Positions 34,363 through 45,699 are shown, counted from the stretch's first letter. The stretch: DNA of 64,000 nucleotides from Helicostylum pulchrum (GCA_025677825.1 JAIXMO010000068.1:81329-145328), one strand, 5' to 3'. Notes: a model not told the origin generated them from the sequence alone. Translations and numbers: made by a program.

Positions 34363-36049
34363 TCAATAATACTGAATTTGAAAAAATTGCTGAAAATTAC
34401 TATTTTGTCCAGTTGTTTTGATGGAATTGTAACTTGTTATCAAACTACCGTCTTTTTTATATAAATCATATTCATTCTGGAATATCAGATACAAAGTAGC
34501 ATGATTAATACGGATAGCCATTGTAATGTCGTTGCTTTTGTGGACAGTCAATGCATGCTCCCGAAATCTTGTTTTCGTGCTGGAAAATCTGACTAGGAGG
34601 TTTCGTAATTGTCTCATTTGACAGTTATTGAACATGTTATGCGCGTCACTTTTTTTGGTGATAAAACACGCAATGCATTTATAATTTTGCAGCAAACTTG
34701 AAGGCTCTCGGTAGCAATACTCTCTTGCTTGTCGGCGTATAACTGCCTTTTCACATATACGTGATCGATCGATCCTTCAGTTGAGTCATATTGACATAAC
34801 ATCATAGAAACAGAAACAAGGGCTCTAATTTTACTTGATGAGACATCAGGACGTTCTTCTGAATGATTTTAAAAAAGAAAGTTAGTATTTTTGTGTGGTG
34901 AATATTGGTTGATGATCGTAACTTTTTCGGGAAAGTCATCGTCAAAATCATTGTCACTGTCTTCTTCACAGATATCAGTACGTACGCTATCATCTTTGCA
35001 TTCTTCCTCTGTAACAGTACTGATTTTTTTTTGCATAATCGTATTGACTAACTTTTGAATCACATGAAACTTATTTCCATAATTGTCAGAGCTATTGAAT
35101 TTCTGCAGAATTTTAAACAAATCACTCATTGCTTTATATTTGCTATATTTTTGATTGCGTGATTTTTTACGTTTACTATCTTTGTTACTAACGACAGATG
35201 ATTTGGTAGCCCTTTTACCAAAAAATCTTTTCGGAGATAAGTGAATACGTAATAATAATGTCAACACCACCCTTAAGTCGGTTTGAAACCGTTCATAAGA
35301 CCGCATATTGCTAAAATTAGTATGGGATGGCTTACAGGCCGAATTCAAGGCCGGTGTGGTCTTGAAATATACCACGTCATTCTCTTCCGTTCGATTTGCT
35401 ATAGTAGCAATGATACTAAGTCAAGACTAGAACGTTAGTATTCCTGATAACACTTTTATATGATATACTTACGGGTTTTTTCCTTTTCAGAGGACTTTCT
35501 ACCAACACAAGACGATAACAAATTCCAAAACTGCCCGAAATGTGTGATTTGGGTTTTTTCGAGATAATCTAAGCTTGTGTTGTCAAGGACTGCAATTGGT
35601 TCCGCTCCTTGTCCAATATTATTGTTATTGAGGTCAATAGACGAGAAGTCGAAAAATGTAATATTTTCCTTGAGATGAATAATATCTCTCGACAGAACCA
35701 TATTCAAAAGGATTTCAGCGGCTTTGGAAAGACTATTGATTGCTGAAATACAAGTATCTTGTAGTACTTCGAGCCTTTGTAATAGGCCGTCGTATGCAAT
35801 ATTTTTATTTATGACTCGTTTCAGAGATCTACTTACAACTCGTATATCGTCTCCATTTTCGTCATCCTCCGGAATATCTTGTATTTCAGCTATTTCAAGA
35901 ACTTCTCCTTCTTTGTTTCCGACAGCTTTTTCTGTGTCTTCGTCTCTTTTGGTCGCACGACGTAATTCCTGAGGGAAGCTATCGATAAAATCTTGAATAC
36001 TGATCAAGCCACCGTTCTTCATTTTGTTAACCTTGTTGTGTAACCACAT
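34363..36049 (-). CDS. Orphan gene or 5' part of the Fanzor-like locus, exons partly resolved
   Basis: A first exon 36049-35473 starts at ATG and joins in phase through the intron 35472-35399 to a second exon from 35398. The second exon runs to about 34950, where the donor is unclear, and a further open segment runs 34860-34690 (ERPDVSSSKIRAL). Another frame, 34695-34363, continues toward the Fanzor-like pseudogene. The protein is hydrophilic, with an acidic part (EDDENGDD) near residue 70 and a basic stretch (SKRKKSRNQKYSKYK) later. I recognise no domain. It could be a separate gene or the N-terminal exons of the nuclease-like gene; I cannot decide from sequence alone. Confidence 0.4.
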
Positions 36050-36218
36050 TGAAGATTTAGGAATGTCAATTTTGGTCCGATAATTGACGCTATTGAGCCG
36101 CTAATTAATAGTATTGAACCAATAGCACGTATTTGTAACACTATTCAATTGGCCAAAACTTTAAGCATAATGACTCCTTCAAGTAACACCAATGAACTAT
36201 TACACTAAAAACGCGTGA

Positions 36219-36220
36219 TG

Positions 36221-36249
<29 letters not shown>
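36219..36249. repeat. Poly(A) tract
   Basis: About 30 A residues on the plus strand between the orphan genes. It could be a retroposition scar or simple slippage; no target duplication was identified. Confidence 0.8.
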
Positions 36250-36251
<2 letters not shown>

Positions 36252-36510
36252 TACTACAAACAATTATGCATGCTGAAACTTAAATGAACTTTCATAACTA
36301 AACATCACCCATGTCTCGGTTTATTACTTTTATTGCGCCACCCGATAAAAAATGCAAATTTTCTTTTGTTTGTATATCGCTCGGACTACGCTCAGATGTT
36401 CGCCACTTGGTCACTGATCCGCACACATATCAAGCATCGTTTTTTCCCTTTAAACGCAGTGAATGAGCATTGAGTCACATTTTATAGCACTATAGCACTA
36501 TAGTCCACAA

Positions 36511-36651
36511 TCAACTGTCTGAACTTACCCTCAATACTTTGGTGACGCCAAGTTGCATTTCATCAGAAATACAGATATCTGCATCCACGTACTTTTCTTT
36601 CAAGGTCCTGTATAACTCTTCAATAACCTGTATGTCAATAATCTTAGTCAT
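36511..36651 (-). CDS. Orphan exon, unknown
   Basis: A short open segment from the ATG at 36651, beginning MTKIIDIQVIEELYRTLKEK, ending in a good donor (GTAAGT) after VTKVLR. The next exon could not be placed. Charged, helical composition; probably part of one of the orphan genes in this island. Confidence 0.3.
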   Translation of the reverse strand: MTKIIDIQVIEELYRTLKEKYVDADICISDEMQLGVTKVLRVSSDS

Positions 36652-36746
36652 TGTTTTGCTATAGTGGTCGGGGACAAGTAAAAATATGTGAAACAAAGAG
36701 CTATAAAAATTTCCAAAATTAGTTTCTTGTAGAGGTTCAGTTCAAG

Positions 36747-37432
36747 TCAGTCAGGTGGGTACAAAACCTCATATAACTCAGCAGCGAGGTACAAGCCAGT
36801 TTGGTTCATCTTAGTTACAGCATGCGTTTTGTATGTATGCCAGTCCTTATGTAATCTGGTGCCACTTGGTAGCAAATATCCGTCTTTTGGGCAAGCGTCA
36901 GCCGTAAGTTCATACTTTTCTAAAGCCATCTCTTGATACTTTCGCTTTCCATTCGACTTTTCTTGACCTTGCGTTTGTTCTGCTTCTGATTCCTGTGTCT
37001 GTTCTGCCTCTGCTTTTTCTGTTCGTTTTGCTTCATGCGTTTGTACTTCTTCTTCCTCCACTTCTTCGTCTTTACCTCCTTCATCGTAATCGTTTTGTCC
37101 CTATCTTCAAGATTTAGTAATGAGAAAAAAGAAAGATATTGATGAAATGTTGAACATACGTCGAGCAAATTTTCAAGCATGTTCGCAGCCTCGTCTGTAG
37201 TTGCAGTCAACATTGCTGTGCTTCTTTCAAGAGCTTTTTGGCGCACTTTTGCTTGGATTAAGAGGAGATTCCAGTCTACGTCCTTAAAAGCATTCTTGCT
37301 GGTCAAGAAATTTTTTCGAATTTTCTGGCATTTGAGTTTTACAGCCTTCTCTGCGCTGCTGGGTGTAGCATATTGGGCGATGTAATCTAAAAACAAGTTT
37401 TTTTGCATCTTTACTTGTAAAAAATCAGCCAT
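36747..37432 (-). CDS. Orphan lineage-specific protein with Glu/Gln repeats
   Basis: Two exons, 37432-37160 and 37100-36747, join in phase across a 59-nt intron, giving 208 residues from the ATG at 37432 (MADFLQVKMQ). In-frame ATGs at 37450 and 37492 are alternatives. The N-terminal half is helical and basic, including KLKCQKIRKNFL; a repetitive acidic middle contains EAEQTQESEAEQTQ; the C-terminal part has LLPSGTRLHKDWHTY. The L-P-S-G-x-x element resembles the start of the HSFIL family module, which suggests this is a related or upstream component of the same kind of gene. No known domain. Confidence 0.55.
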
Positions 37433-37698
37433 AGATGGTTTTTTTTTCATTTTTCGCGTAAAATGTAACCTGAAAAATATGAATACAAACATCTTCCTAA
37501 ATTAAAAAGAAAAGTATCACAAAAGCAGCCTCCAATAAAACTGTCGTTTAAATTGTAGTTTAAAAAAAAGCTGAAGCTCTATGAAAAAAGAAGAAAAAGG
37601 AAGTGTTGAGTTAGACGTGGGAAAACGTCCTTTTCGTAATACTTACTCTTAGTCAGTGTTGCCATCGCAATAAAACGTAACCTAGTTTATGACCTGTT

Positions 37699-38090
37699 CT
37701 ATGCAAGAAGAAAACGCGAAATGTAAAAACGGTCATTTTTGAGGATTGATATCTCGATTCTATATAAGGAAATAAGTCTAAATATGAGAGAGGTTATTAA
37801 CTAAGTATTATCTGGTTTTTTTTTTCATTCTGGCGTAAATGACTTACCCATTGTATAAGCTTATTTCTGATGCATTTGATAGATAAAGGATTGGTAATGG
37901 CCCCGCTATCATCAACTTCAACATTCAACGTATGGTTTTCAATAGCTGCAGGAAGGATCACAGTTCGAAGTTCGTTCTGTAAAGTGGGAATGTTTCTTTG
38001 GAACTTTGATACTGATCGAAACCATTCAAGTACTTTTTCCTTGATATCGTTGTACGGCGAGGTACTTGGACCGTTCATAACCAATTTCAT
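37699..38090 (-). CDS. Small orphan protein, unknown
   Basis: A first exon 38090-37848 from ATG (MKLVMNGPSTSPY) ends at a consensus GTAAGT donor. A 47-nt intron allows an in-phase second exon 37800-37699, giving about 114 residues. Composition is ordinary and mostly helical. No family recognised; the second exon is tentative. Confidence 0.4.
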
Positions 38091-38341
38091 CTGATTGTTT
38101 TATGCTTAAAAGGGTTTGCCGTCGTGTTTTATCAATAAGAAAAAAAGGGGGGAAATCGGAGCTAAAAGTTGAAGGTTTAAAAGTAGATGCACTCTATCAA
38201 AGTTTAGGCCATACCAAACTGTTTCACCCAGAAAAGAATTACAGTGTTTCAAAACAGCAAATGATGAGATCGAACTGGTATTATCGAAATTCTTGGGTAT
38301 GATAACCTCAGGCTTTGCCCTTGTCGAGAAACATTATTTTT

Positions 38342-39095
38342 TCAGTTATAAACTCGGCAAATAGCGTATAATAGTAGCATGTCCCTTGGTTTTCCGAAAA
38401 GCCCAGGATATCTATTAAAAAGCAGCAAAAAGTTGTTTTCCGCAGACCCACTTAGCAGACGAATAATGTAATATACTGACAAAATGGGCATAACATCACC
38501 AGCGACCTCTTTTGGGTTATAGATTTGAAGTCTGTATTCCTTAAGGTGTTTTTTAAAATTGGCCAAGCTTTCGTTAAAACTGAATGGGTAATTCTCAAAT
38601 GCTCTGTTGTAATATGATTGGTAATCATTGTTATCAGGAACAATCTCTGCCATCACGTGGCATTTGAAGAAGAATGGTGTTATTGTTAAAAAAAGTTTAG
38701 TATCAACTATTCAAAAAAGGACCCATATTCATAATTGTCTTAGTTTCTCTGTACCTTCTTCTATATATTCTGTTGATTCTAAATATTGATGATAGTTATC
38801 ATCAGTAAGTATTGCATTTTGCATTGGCTGCTTCCCTTTAGCTAATTATTGTGGTGCCAGAATTTTGAAGATATGATACACGGCACACATTGTATAAGAA
38901 AAATCATGTATAAGATACGTCCAACAACATATTTTTTAAACTTACCTTTAGTAGACAAAATGCGCTTGTTCTGGTCATTCTCTAAATATACATGCATATC
39001 ATTAGACTGTTTGACATATTTAATGTTATTTTAGCTTGAATGTACTCACCTCTTTTTGATCCCTCATCCGAGTCTTCATCGTGAGATCTCTTCAT
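38342..39095 (-). CDS. Orphan 177-residue protein, unknown
   Basis: Four exons join with fully consistent phases: 39095-39050, 38981-38946, 38841-38755 and 38706-38342. The start ATG opens with MKRSHDEDSDEGSKR, a charged leader. The body includes NDYQSYYNRAFENYPFSFNE, YRLQIYNPKEVAGDV and VYYIIRLLSGSAENNFLLLF. Introns are 49-104 nt with GT-AG ends. I recognise no domain. The clean exon structure suggests a working gene inside an otherwise decaying island. Confidence 0.6.
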
Positions 39096-39263
39096 TTACA
39101 CGGCTCTTTGTAAATAAAGAAATATGATATTGGAAGGAAAAGATAGGTACTTTGACGACATTGATGTATTTACTCATTTTATTGTAAATGTGACTTTGAT
39201 ATCGTCTATTCTGATTTATCTTTTATTCAGGATCCACTAAGGAAAAAAAAATGAAGGGAACAG

Positions 39264-39732
39264 TTACATAAAAGTTACCACTACAGAAGGCAAATCTACA
39301 AGCACTTTCGTTTGATGATTCTTAATATCCTGAATTTCTTCAGGTGTAAAGTATTTTAACCAGGCTTTATCACTGACGTCAAATACCATCGAATGTACAG
39401 TGCTAGAAGCAAAAACTTGTGAGTTCGTCATTATCTCAAAAAGAATACATATTTTACACTGCTCAAATTGTACTCCAGTGCACATATCTTAACTTGTTGT
39501 CCGACTACTTTACCTGTAGATAATCTCTATATTTCAGTTTCATTCAATTTTGCAAACATATCTATTATAGTTTCTTTTCGACGAGGTGATAATTTGATCT
39601 GGTGCTCGACAAGTAAACTGATGGGTTCTGATGTTAAGGAGATTGAAGAGGCATTTATATTTTCATTAGCACCACCAGAAAAGTTTCTGAAATTTTCAGT
39701 GAGGATGGACAATTCCAAGTCGTTTGTCATTG
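39264..39732 (-). pseudogene. Lineage-specific HSFIL family gene, copy 3, truncated
   Basis: Minus-strand segments match the N-terminal module of copies 1 and 2: RLSTGKVVGQQVKICALEY near 39510, then VHSMVFDVSDKAWLKYFTPE and EIQDIKNH near 39390. A TAG at about 39525 interrupts the frame just before RLSTG, in the position where copy 1 has Trp, much like the TGA in copy 2. The two segments are also in different frames. The C-terminal nuclease-like part present in copies 1 and 2 is not seen downstream, so this is a fragment. Confidence 0.55.
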
Positions 39733-40266
39733 ATTAACATTGACTTTTATTCTACCCAAGCGTATTTTGCATTTCAAAAGTTAGTGAGCGGTCAGGTTAA
39801 ATTCACGGCGTTAATAACATATTTAATTGGCTGATACCATCCAATGAAAACATATATCAACCGCGGAGTTTCCCCAGACGTGTTCTCCCCGCCAATTTTT
39901 TTTTTTAACGGTAGTGATTTGATATTTTTATTGTAACATCGAGTTGATGAAACTACATAGCTGTTACTTTGTCTACTATTTGGATTAGAAAAGTACAGGT
40001 TTATTAAAGAAAAATACAAGTATATAGAAAGCGTAATGGGGACATGCGTTTTTTTTTTTTCGAGAATAAAACGCAACTTTAATTTGTTACCATGCAGTTG
40101 CATAATTTGAACTAACCTTTTTTTTAAAAAAAAATACCGAGTAGCTGCATCGGGAGTAACTCTTTGGTTACTGCCAATGCATGCTGCTGCAATTTTCTAT
40201 ACTTTATTTTAAGGTAAAATGAGGGTGTTTTTTATTTTTGGTATAATTTTTAATAAAAGAAGATCA
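39733..40266. other. Intergenic region
   Basis: Spacer between copy 3 and the 3' end of the 7TM-RGS gene. No supported gene; a 103-codon frame at 39792-40103 has no family features. Confidence 0.5.
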
Positions 40267-41778
40267 CTACTCATACATTGAAACCAACTTGGGATACACA
40301 CTTCCAAAGATATTCCATAACACTTCGATCCTGGTCGTTTCAAACGTCCCCAACGTCAACACAGTAATACACTCCTTATTTTTCTCCACCGCAATTCGAT
40401 AATGCGAATACACATACTCAAACACCGTATCTACCGCATTTCGCGCACGATACGAGATATTCACCTGCGACGTAGCATCCTCCTGTATAAAAGTTTCATA
40501 AAACTGAATAAACTGCGGGTACATCTTTTGCGGCACAGGCGTCGATAACAGATCCAAACCCGGTTTCTTTTTAACGTACGTATTGATCCACCTATTCCGT
40601 GTACTAAATTCTTGATTCAATTGATACTCAAGCTCAAGATACCGTTCGTAAAACAACATGTTTTCAGAACTGAAATCTCGAATAGCCAAATCTTGCAACT
40701 GCTGCATCAGTTCTGGATCTAACATGCACCGTTCCAGCGACTCGATCGTGAGTTCTGGCTTAAACGAAGTTGACACCAGTGTCGGCCTTCGTTGCAGTCG
40801 ACAATGATGTCCAATCCAGTTACGAACCTTGAGCCAGTACTGGTTTCGAATAGGTAAATAACATATCAGCGGTATCACCACTGAAAAAAAATGCGCCAGC
40901 GCCGTAAGGAACAATAGCCAGTTAACCGGCATAAACACAATACGCCTAAAGTGTCCGTACAGAAGCCGTCTAGGATCCACCACGAGCAGAAACATCATGT
41001 AAACGATAAACATCGGTATACCTATAAGACTAACTATCCGGATTTCCGCTCGAATACCATTGGCATCACAATTATCCTTTAAATAGTACATGAGAAAAGG
41101 TACCAAAATAACCGCGAAAAACGAGAAATAAAAGATTATAGTAATAACTGCACGCATTGCTGAACAGCCACCTTTGACCTCTATCGTAATATATATACAC
41201 AAGATAATTGCCAATCCAAACAAGTAAAGGATATACGGCTTCACTAACGAGCGTTTAGCATTATTATGATTCTCTAGATACCACCTATAATCTCTATCAT
41301 TAATACAAGTCTCTCGTTCACTATTTGTCATTCTTAGGTATTTGACTTTCAACCGATTCAATCGAAACAACATCCTTAATCTGTATGCTCGTATAAAAAA
41401 TGCGAATATCCACGTATAAAATCCAACATATATTCCCCACGACGTTAATTCACAGCCTACTGGATCGTTGGTAGCTGGAGTTATTAACACAAGCATACTA
41501 AACACAAAGTGTCCCACGGCTCCTAACGTTGTTCCCGTCACCGACCGTTTTTGTAGTGTATTGTTTGCTTTACCTGTAGTTGCAAAATAAATATAAGCAC
41601 CCGTTGTCAGTATCACCATCACTCCATTAAATAAAGCGACCGATAAATAAATTCTTCCAGAGATATAAAGGACACGATCGAGCCTGCAATCTTGTTCGGT
41701 TCTGTTAAACGCAAAGTAGTCATTCTCGAGTGTTGCAACATTATTGCAATCAGGTATAGGTTCTGTACAATAATACAT
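40267..41778 (-). CDS. Seven-transmembrane protein with C-terminal RGS domain
   Basis: Plasma-membrane regulator of heterotrimeric G-protein signalling: a GPCR-like 7TM part joined to an RGS domain that speeds GTP hydrolysis by G-alpha. Single exon, 503 residues from the ATG at 41778; upstream in-frame codons lack ATG. A short Cys-containing N terminus is followed by seven hydrophobic segments, roughly at residues 37-65, 78-100, 112-135, 183-203, 215-240, 248-270 and 285-310. From about residue 365 the soluble part contains DLAIRDFSSENMLFYERYLE, typical of the RGS helix bundle, and ends near the stop. The layout matches plant RGS1 and fungal 7TM-RGS proteins. The ligand is unknown. Confidence 0.8.
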   Translation of the reverse strand: MYYCTEPIPDCNNVATLENDYFAFNRTEQDCRLDRVLYISGRIYLSVALFNGVMVILTTGAYIYFATTGKANNTLQKRSVTGTTLGAVGHFVFSMLVLITPATNDPVGCELTSWGIYVGFYTWIFAFFIRAYRLRMLFRLNRLKVKYLRMTNSERETCINDRDYRWYLENHNNAKRSLVKPYILYLFGLAIILCIYITIEVKGGCSAMRAVITIIFYFSFFAVILVPFLMYYLKDNCDANGIRAEIRIVSLIGIPMFIVYMMFLLVVDPRRLLYGHFRRIVFMPVNWLLFLTALAHFFSVVIPLICYLPIRNQYWLKVRNWIGHHCRLQRRPTLVSTSFKPELTIESLERCMLDPELMQQLQDLAIRDFSSENMLFYERYLELEYQLNQEFSTRNRWINTYVKKKPGLDLLSTPVPQKMYPQFIQFYETFIQEDATSQVNISYRARNAVDTVFEYVYSHYRIAVEKNKECITVLTLGTFETTRIEVLWNIFGSVYPKLVSMYE

Positions 41779-42231
41779 GTTAAACAAAGAACGGGGGTTT
41801 TTTTTATTTCGCTCGTTATTAAACTTTTTATAGTTTCACTTTTTTTTTCTTTTTGTCCTTTTGAAACAATCGATTGGTTTACGATCAAGTACTGCATTGA
41901 TCGGATTAAACCTGAGCCAGATACTCGGAATACTTGGAGATAAAATATACTTTTTTTTTTTTATTCCCTCGTTCTTCTTTTACATGTATTAAACAAACAT
42001 TACAAGATAAAAAAAATTTATACTCTGGTAGACATGCGTCAAGTAATGAAAAAAAAACCCCTAATCTGATTACAACCTGTCAAAAAGCTTAATTCAAACG
42101 GTTTCCTTGACTGCTTTTGTCGGACTTGTTTGACAGATCCCACTGGGCGGCAAACAGCCAAATCAGTATACCACAAAGTGAATATAGCACAATGTAGAAT
42201 CCTCCTCTTTTTCGTGCATCCGATTATTAAT
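41779..42231. other. Divergent promoter region
   Basis: About 450 bp shared between the minus-strand 7TM-RGS gene and the plus-strand L8 gene. It holds A/T runs; no discrete element is claimed. Confidence 0.5.
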
Positions 42232-43242
42232 ATGGTAACGTAGAATCAACAGGACTCATTTAACCCAAATACTGTGTTCAACGATTAGATGGATGGATGG
42301 ATTTTAGAACGAAAAAACTGGAATTACGCTTTTTTAAAAAAAAATCCAAAACTTGAACACAGCATTTGAAACTTTTGACATGAGCTCCCCTACATACACT
42401 GGGAGAGAATTAGTTTTAAATTAACACAATGTTTTTAATTGTAGGCCCCTGCCAAGAAGTCCACCGGTAAGAAGGTTGCTCCTGCTCCTTATCCCGTCAA
42501 GGGAAAGCAAACCGCCAAGGTCACTGTTAACCCTTTGATTGAGAAGAACCCCAAGAACTTTGGTGTTGGTCAAGATATTCAACCCAAGCGTGATGTCTCT
42601 CGTTTCGTCAAGTGGCCTCAATATGTTAAGCTCCAACGTCAAAAGAAGATTATCTACCAACGTCTTAAGGTCCCTCCTGCTCTTAACCAATTCACCCATG
42701 TTTTGGATAAGAACACTGCTACTCAAGTCTTCAAGTTGATGCACAAGTACAGACCTGAGTCCAAGGCTGAGAAGCGTGATCGTCTCCGTGCCGCCGCTGC
42801 TGCCAAGGCCGAGAAGAAGGAAGTTGCCAAGACTGATAAGCCCGTTGTTATCAAGTACGGTATCAACCACATCACCGCTCTTATCGAAGCCAAGAAGGCC
42901 AAGCTCGTCGTCATTGCCGATGATGTTGATCCTATTGAGTTAGTTCTCTGGCTCCCTGCCCTCTGTCGTAAGATGGGTATCCCTTACTGTATTGTTAAGG
43001 GTAAGGCCAGACTCGGTACTCTTGTCCACAAGAAGACCGCTACTGCTCTTGTCTTGACCGAAGTTTCCGAAGCTGATAAGGCTGAACTCGCTACCATTGT
43101 CTCTGCCGTCAACACCAACTTCACCGAGAAGTGGGAAGATGTCCGTCGTCACTGGGGTGGTGGAATCATGGGTCCCAAGTCCAACGCCAAGATGGCCAAG
43201 CGTGCTGCTATCGAAGCCAAGGAAATTGCTGCTCGTCAATAA
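42232..43242 (+). CDS. RPL8: 60S ribosomal protein L8 (eL8)
   Basis: Large-subunit ribosomal protein of the L7Ae family. The coding exon 42445-43242 begins GCC and has no ATG in frame near its start. The fit is an ATG-only first exon at 42232-42234 followed directly by GTAACG, with a 210-nt intron to the TTGTAG acceptor at 42444, giving M-A-P-A-K and 266 residues in total. Clear segments are [72 protein letters not shown] and [17 protein letters not shown]. Codon use is highly biased. The intron is the longest assigned in this window and may carry regulatory sequence. Confidence 0.95.
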
Positions 43243-43442
43243 GTTCTTTAACAACTTCTTTTCTCTCTTTCTTTAAGAAGGAAAAGTTTTTTTTTGGGAT
43301 GGTGTTTTTTTCTGCTTCTTTATTAAGGAACCCCTTATTATATCAGTTTAGATGCTTGAAATAAAAAAAAAAGTATAATATTTATAATATATAATTATCT
43401 GTGTGTATGTGTGTTTTTTTTTCTCTCTTTATATATTTTTCA

Positions 43443-44367
43443 ATGAGTGAATTTAGTTTATTAGAGACTATTTTGTATGAACCATCAAAAGGTATTTCTG
43501 GATTATTTAGTTTAACTTTTTTTTTGACAAGTCGTATCTAGGATTTTATCTTTTACAGCAACATGTAACTCGGTTACAAACCGCTATGCAAGACTTTAAC
43601 AGCTTGGATAACTCTTTATTTAACAAGTCGATTACGCGTCAAGACATTATAGAAGAATTGAATGTCAAAGTTCCTCTTGACGATTCATACCATCGAGTTC
43701 GTCTTTTTACTTTCTATTAAAAAAAAATTGACGTATACTGACTATTATTTGGCAGGTCCGTTTATTAGTGAATACAGATAGCAAAATAACTGTGGAACAT
43801 ACACTATTACCTGTTCCTGAATACTCTATTGATTCGTTAGATGAAGCAGTAACAATGACCCCAACATTGAATGTTGTACTAGACACGCAACCCATTTCAG
43901 CGCCTAGTAACGATCCTTATCTTGTACACAAGACAACGAAACGCGACGTATACGATACTTCCAGAGCAAGAACTAATTGCCAATGGCATGGTGACAACAA
44001 TGAACCCTTCGATGTTATCTTATATAATGCCAATCGAGAAATTACGGAAACCAGTATTACAAATATCGCTATTCGATTCGAGCAAGATGGGCAGTATATT
44101 TGGAAGACACCAAAGCTTAGTTGTGGATTATTACCAGGTGTATTTCGAACCTATCTATTAGAAACTCAACACAATTTGGTTGAAGATATGATTACAATTG
44201 AAGACTTAAAAGCAGCACAAAAGGTTTCGCGTTAATTCTATATAGAAAAAAAAAGGGGGGAAGAGGTACACTAATGTTTTTATTTGTTGTAGGAAGGATA
44301 TCCTATCGTCTGTTTCAATTCTGTAAGAAAGATCTATCAAGTTCAATTTATTGACAATACGCAATAA
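43443..44367 (+). CDS. ABZ2: Aminodeoxychorismate lyase (class IV PLP enzyme)
   Basis: Converts 4-amino-4-deoxychorismate to p-aminobenzoate and pyruvate in folate synthesis. Four exons (43443-43491, 43542-43696, 43756-44223, 44293-44367) join in phase to 248 residues. The acceptor at 43541 rather than the later one at about 43558 keeps the frame and yields the family text GFYLLQQHVTRL. Further signatures are RDVYDTSRARTNCQWHG, VILYNANREITETSITNIAI, TPKLSCGLLPGVFRTYLL and CFNSVRKIYQVQFID. These match the branched-chain aminotransferase/ADC lyase fold: the E-x-S-x-x-N motif and the GLL-x-G-x-x-R motif. The last 20 bases overlap the last exon of the convergent TAN1 gene. Confidence 0.85.
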
Positions 44368-45505
44368 GGTTATACTTCTTTCTCTCGTAATAGTCTTTTA
44401 ATACTGCAATACCACATGCACTTTTAAATACAGTAACCAAAATAACATAAGTTGGTTTACTAAGATTGATCCTAATAATAAAAAAATAATAAGTATTTTC
44501 TTTCTATATATATTATATGTCGTCTTTACTTGTATTTGGGAGGTATCAATGGCGCAATAGTTTGAATAATCTCTGCTTTGGTAATCATAATATTATTACG
44601 ATTTTCGATAATAATAGCGACAGTATCCTCAGTTGGTTCTTGATCATTTTCAAAATAATCAGGTCTCACTCTTTCAAAACATGCCTTAATACGCTCTGTA
44701 GTTGCAGGGCAAATATAATCTAAAGGAATCCATCGCTATACCAATTTGTTAATTCAACCGAGAAAAAAAATACGCTTTCTCTCTTATATACATACAGAAC
44801 AATGTCTAATTTTGCTCAATTCTTGTTCGCGTTCTTTATCGGGTAAAGCTTTCATATAATCTAATAGAAAACAATATTGGTATACTATTCTGGTTCCCCT
44901 CCCCTTTCCTTTTTTTTTCTTTTACCCATTAACTTAATAACAAATTCGGTAGGTTTGACATTAATTCTAAATCTATAAAATACAAGTCCACCACAGGCTG
45001 CATCAATGGCTTGAAATTTCTTTTCTTTACGCTCAATCTCAGTTCCTTTCTTTTCCTCTTTATCGGTCTTTTCTGTTTCCTCTTTATCGATTTTTTCGGT
45101 TTCTTCTTGTTCGGTCTTTTCTACCTCTTCGACCGGTTCTACCTCTTCGACCGGTTCTACTTCCTCGGCCGGTTCTACCTTCTCAGCCTTTTCTGCTTGC
45201 TCAAATTCCTCAATATCAATCTCATCAATATCCAACTTTCCTTCAAACCGAGTCCAAGTCGATTCATGGTCCGGAAACAAAACATTGATATAGTGCTCTA
45301 AACAAGTGGATACTTGACCTAACGCACGCGTCTCGGCGTTAACGTTACAAGACACCATAAGTCCAGTGACATCGTCTGATTTTTTCAACAAGTGAGAGTG
45401 TTTAGTTAACCAACGTTGTTTGAATCGACCACGAAGAATAGGAATCGTATCATTCTTTTGTTTCTTATTAACTTTTGGTTTATCTTCTTCTGTTGGTCGT
45501 TTCAT
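44348..45505 (-). CDS. TAN1: THUMP-domain tRNA acetylation adaptor Tan1/THUMPD1
   Basis: Partner of the acetyltransferase Kre33/NAT10 in forming ac4C in tRNA-Ser and tRNA-Leu. Exons 45505-44926, 44860-44796, 44735-44530 and 44471-44348 join in phase to 324 residues. The start gives a basic nuclear-type leader (RPTEEDKPKVNKKQK). TGLMVSCNVNAETRALGQV begins the conserved region. An acidic Glu/Lys/Thr repeat (EEVEPVEEVEPVEEV and variants) is inserted at residues 105-155 and is unusual for the family. The C-terminal THUMP domain includes CSRWIPLDYICPATTERI, AIIIENRNNIMITKAEIIQ and SKPTYVILVTVFKSACGIAV, which parallel THUMPD1. The last exon ends inside the ABZ2 coding region on the other strand. 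Confidence 0.85.
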
Positions 45506-45699
45506 TTTATTTTGAAAAAAAAAAAGAAAAAAAGGATGAAACGTGGTGGCTTATGGAGGGCGAGGGGAGTTTTCTCTTTTGCATTAAAGTTGCACGCACC
45601 AAACACGTCATCATGGTATCGATATACGATCCATCAATCACTTCCAAAAAGTGTAATAAAAAAAAAAAAAAAATTAAGAGAGAGAAAGAGAAAAATAAC

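Noticed and set aside
42421..42870. 149-codon minus-strand frame over RPL8
   Set aside because: Mirror of the biased codon use of the ribosomal protein gene on the plus strand; Leu-rich and without family text.
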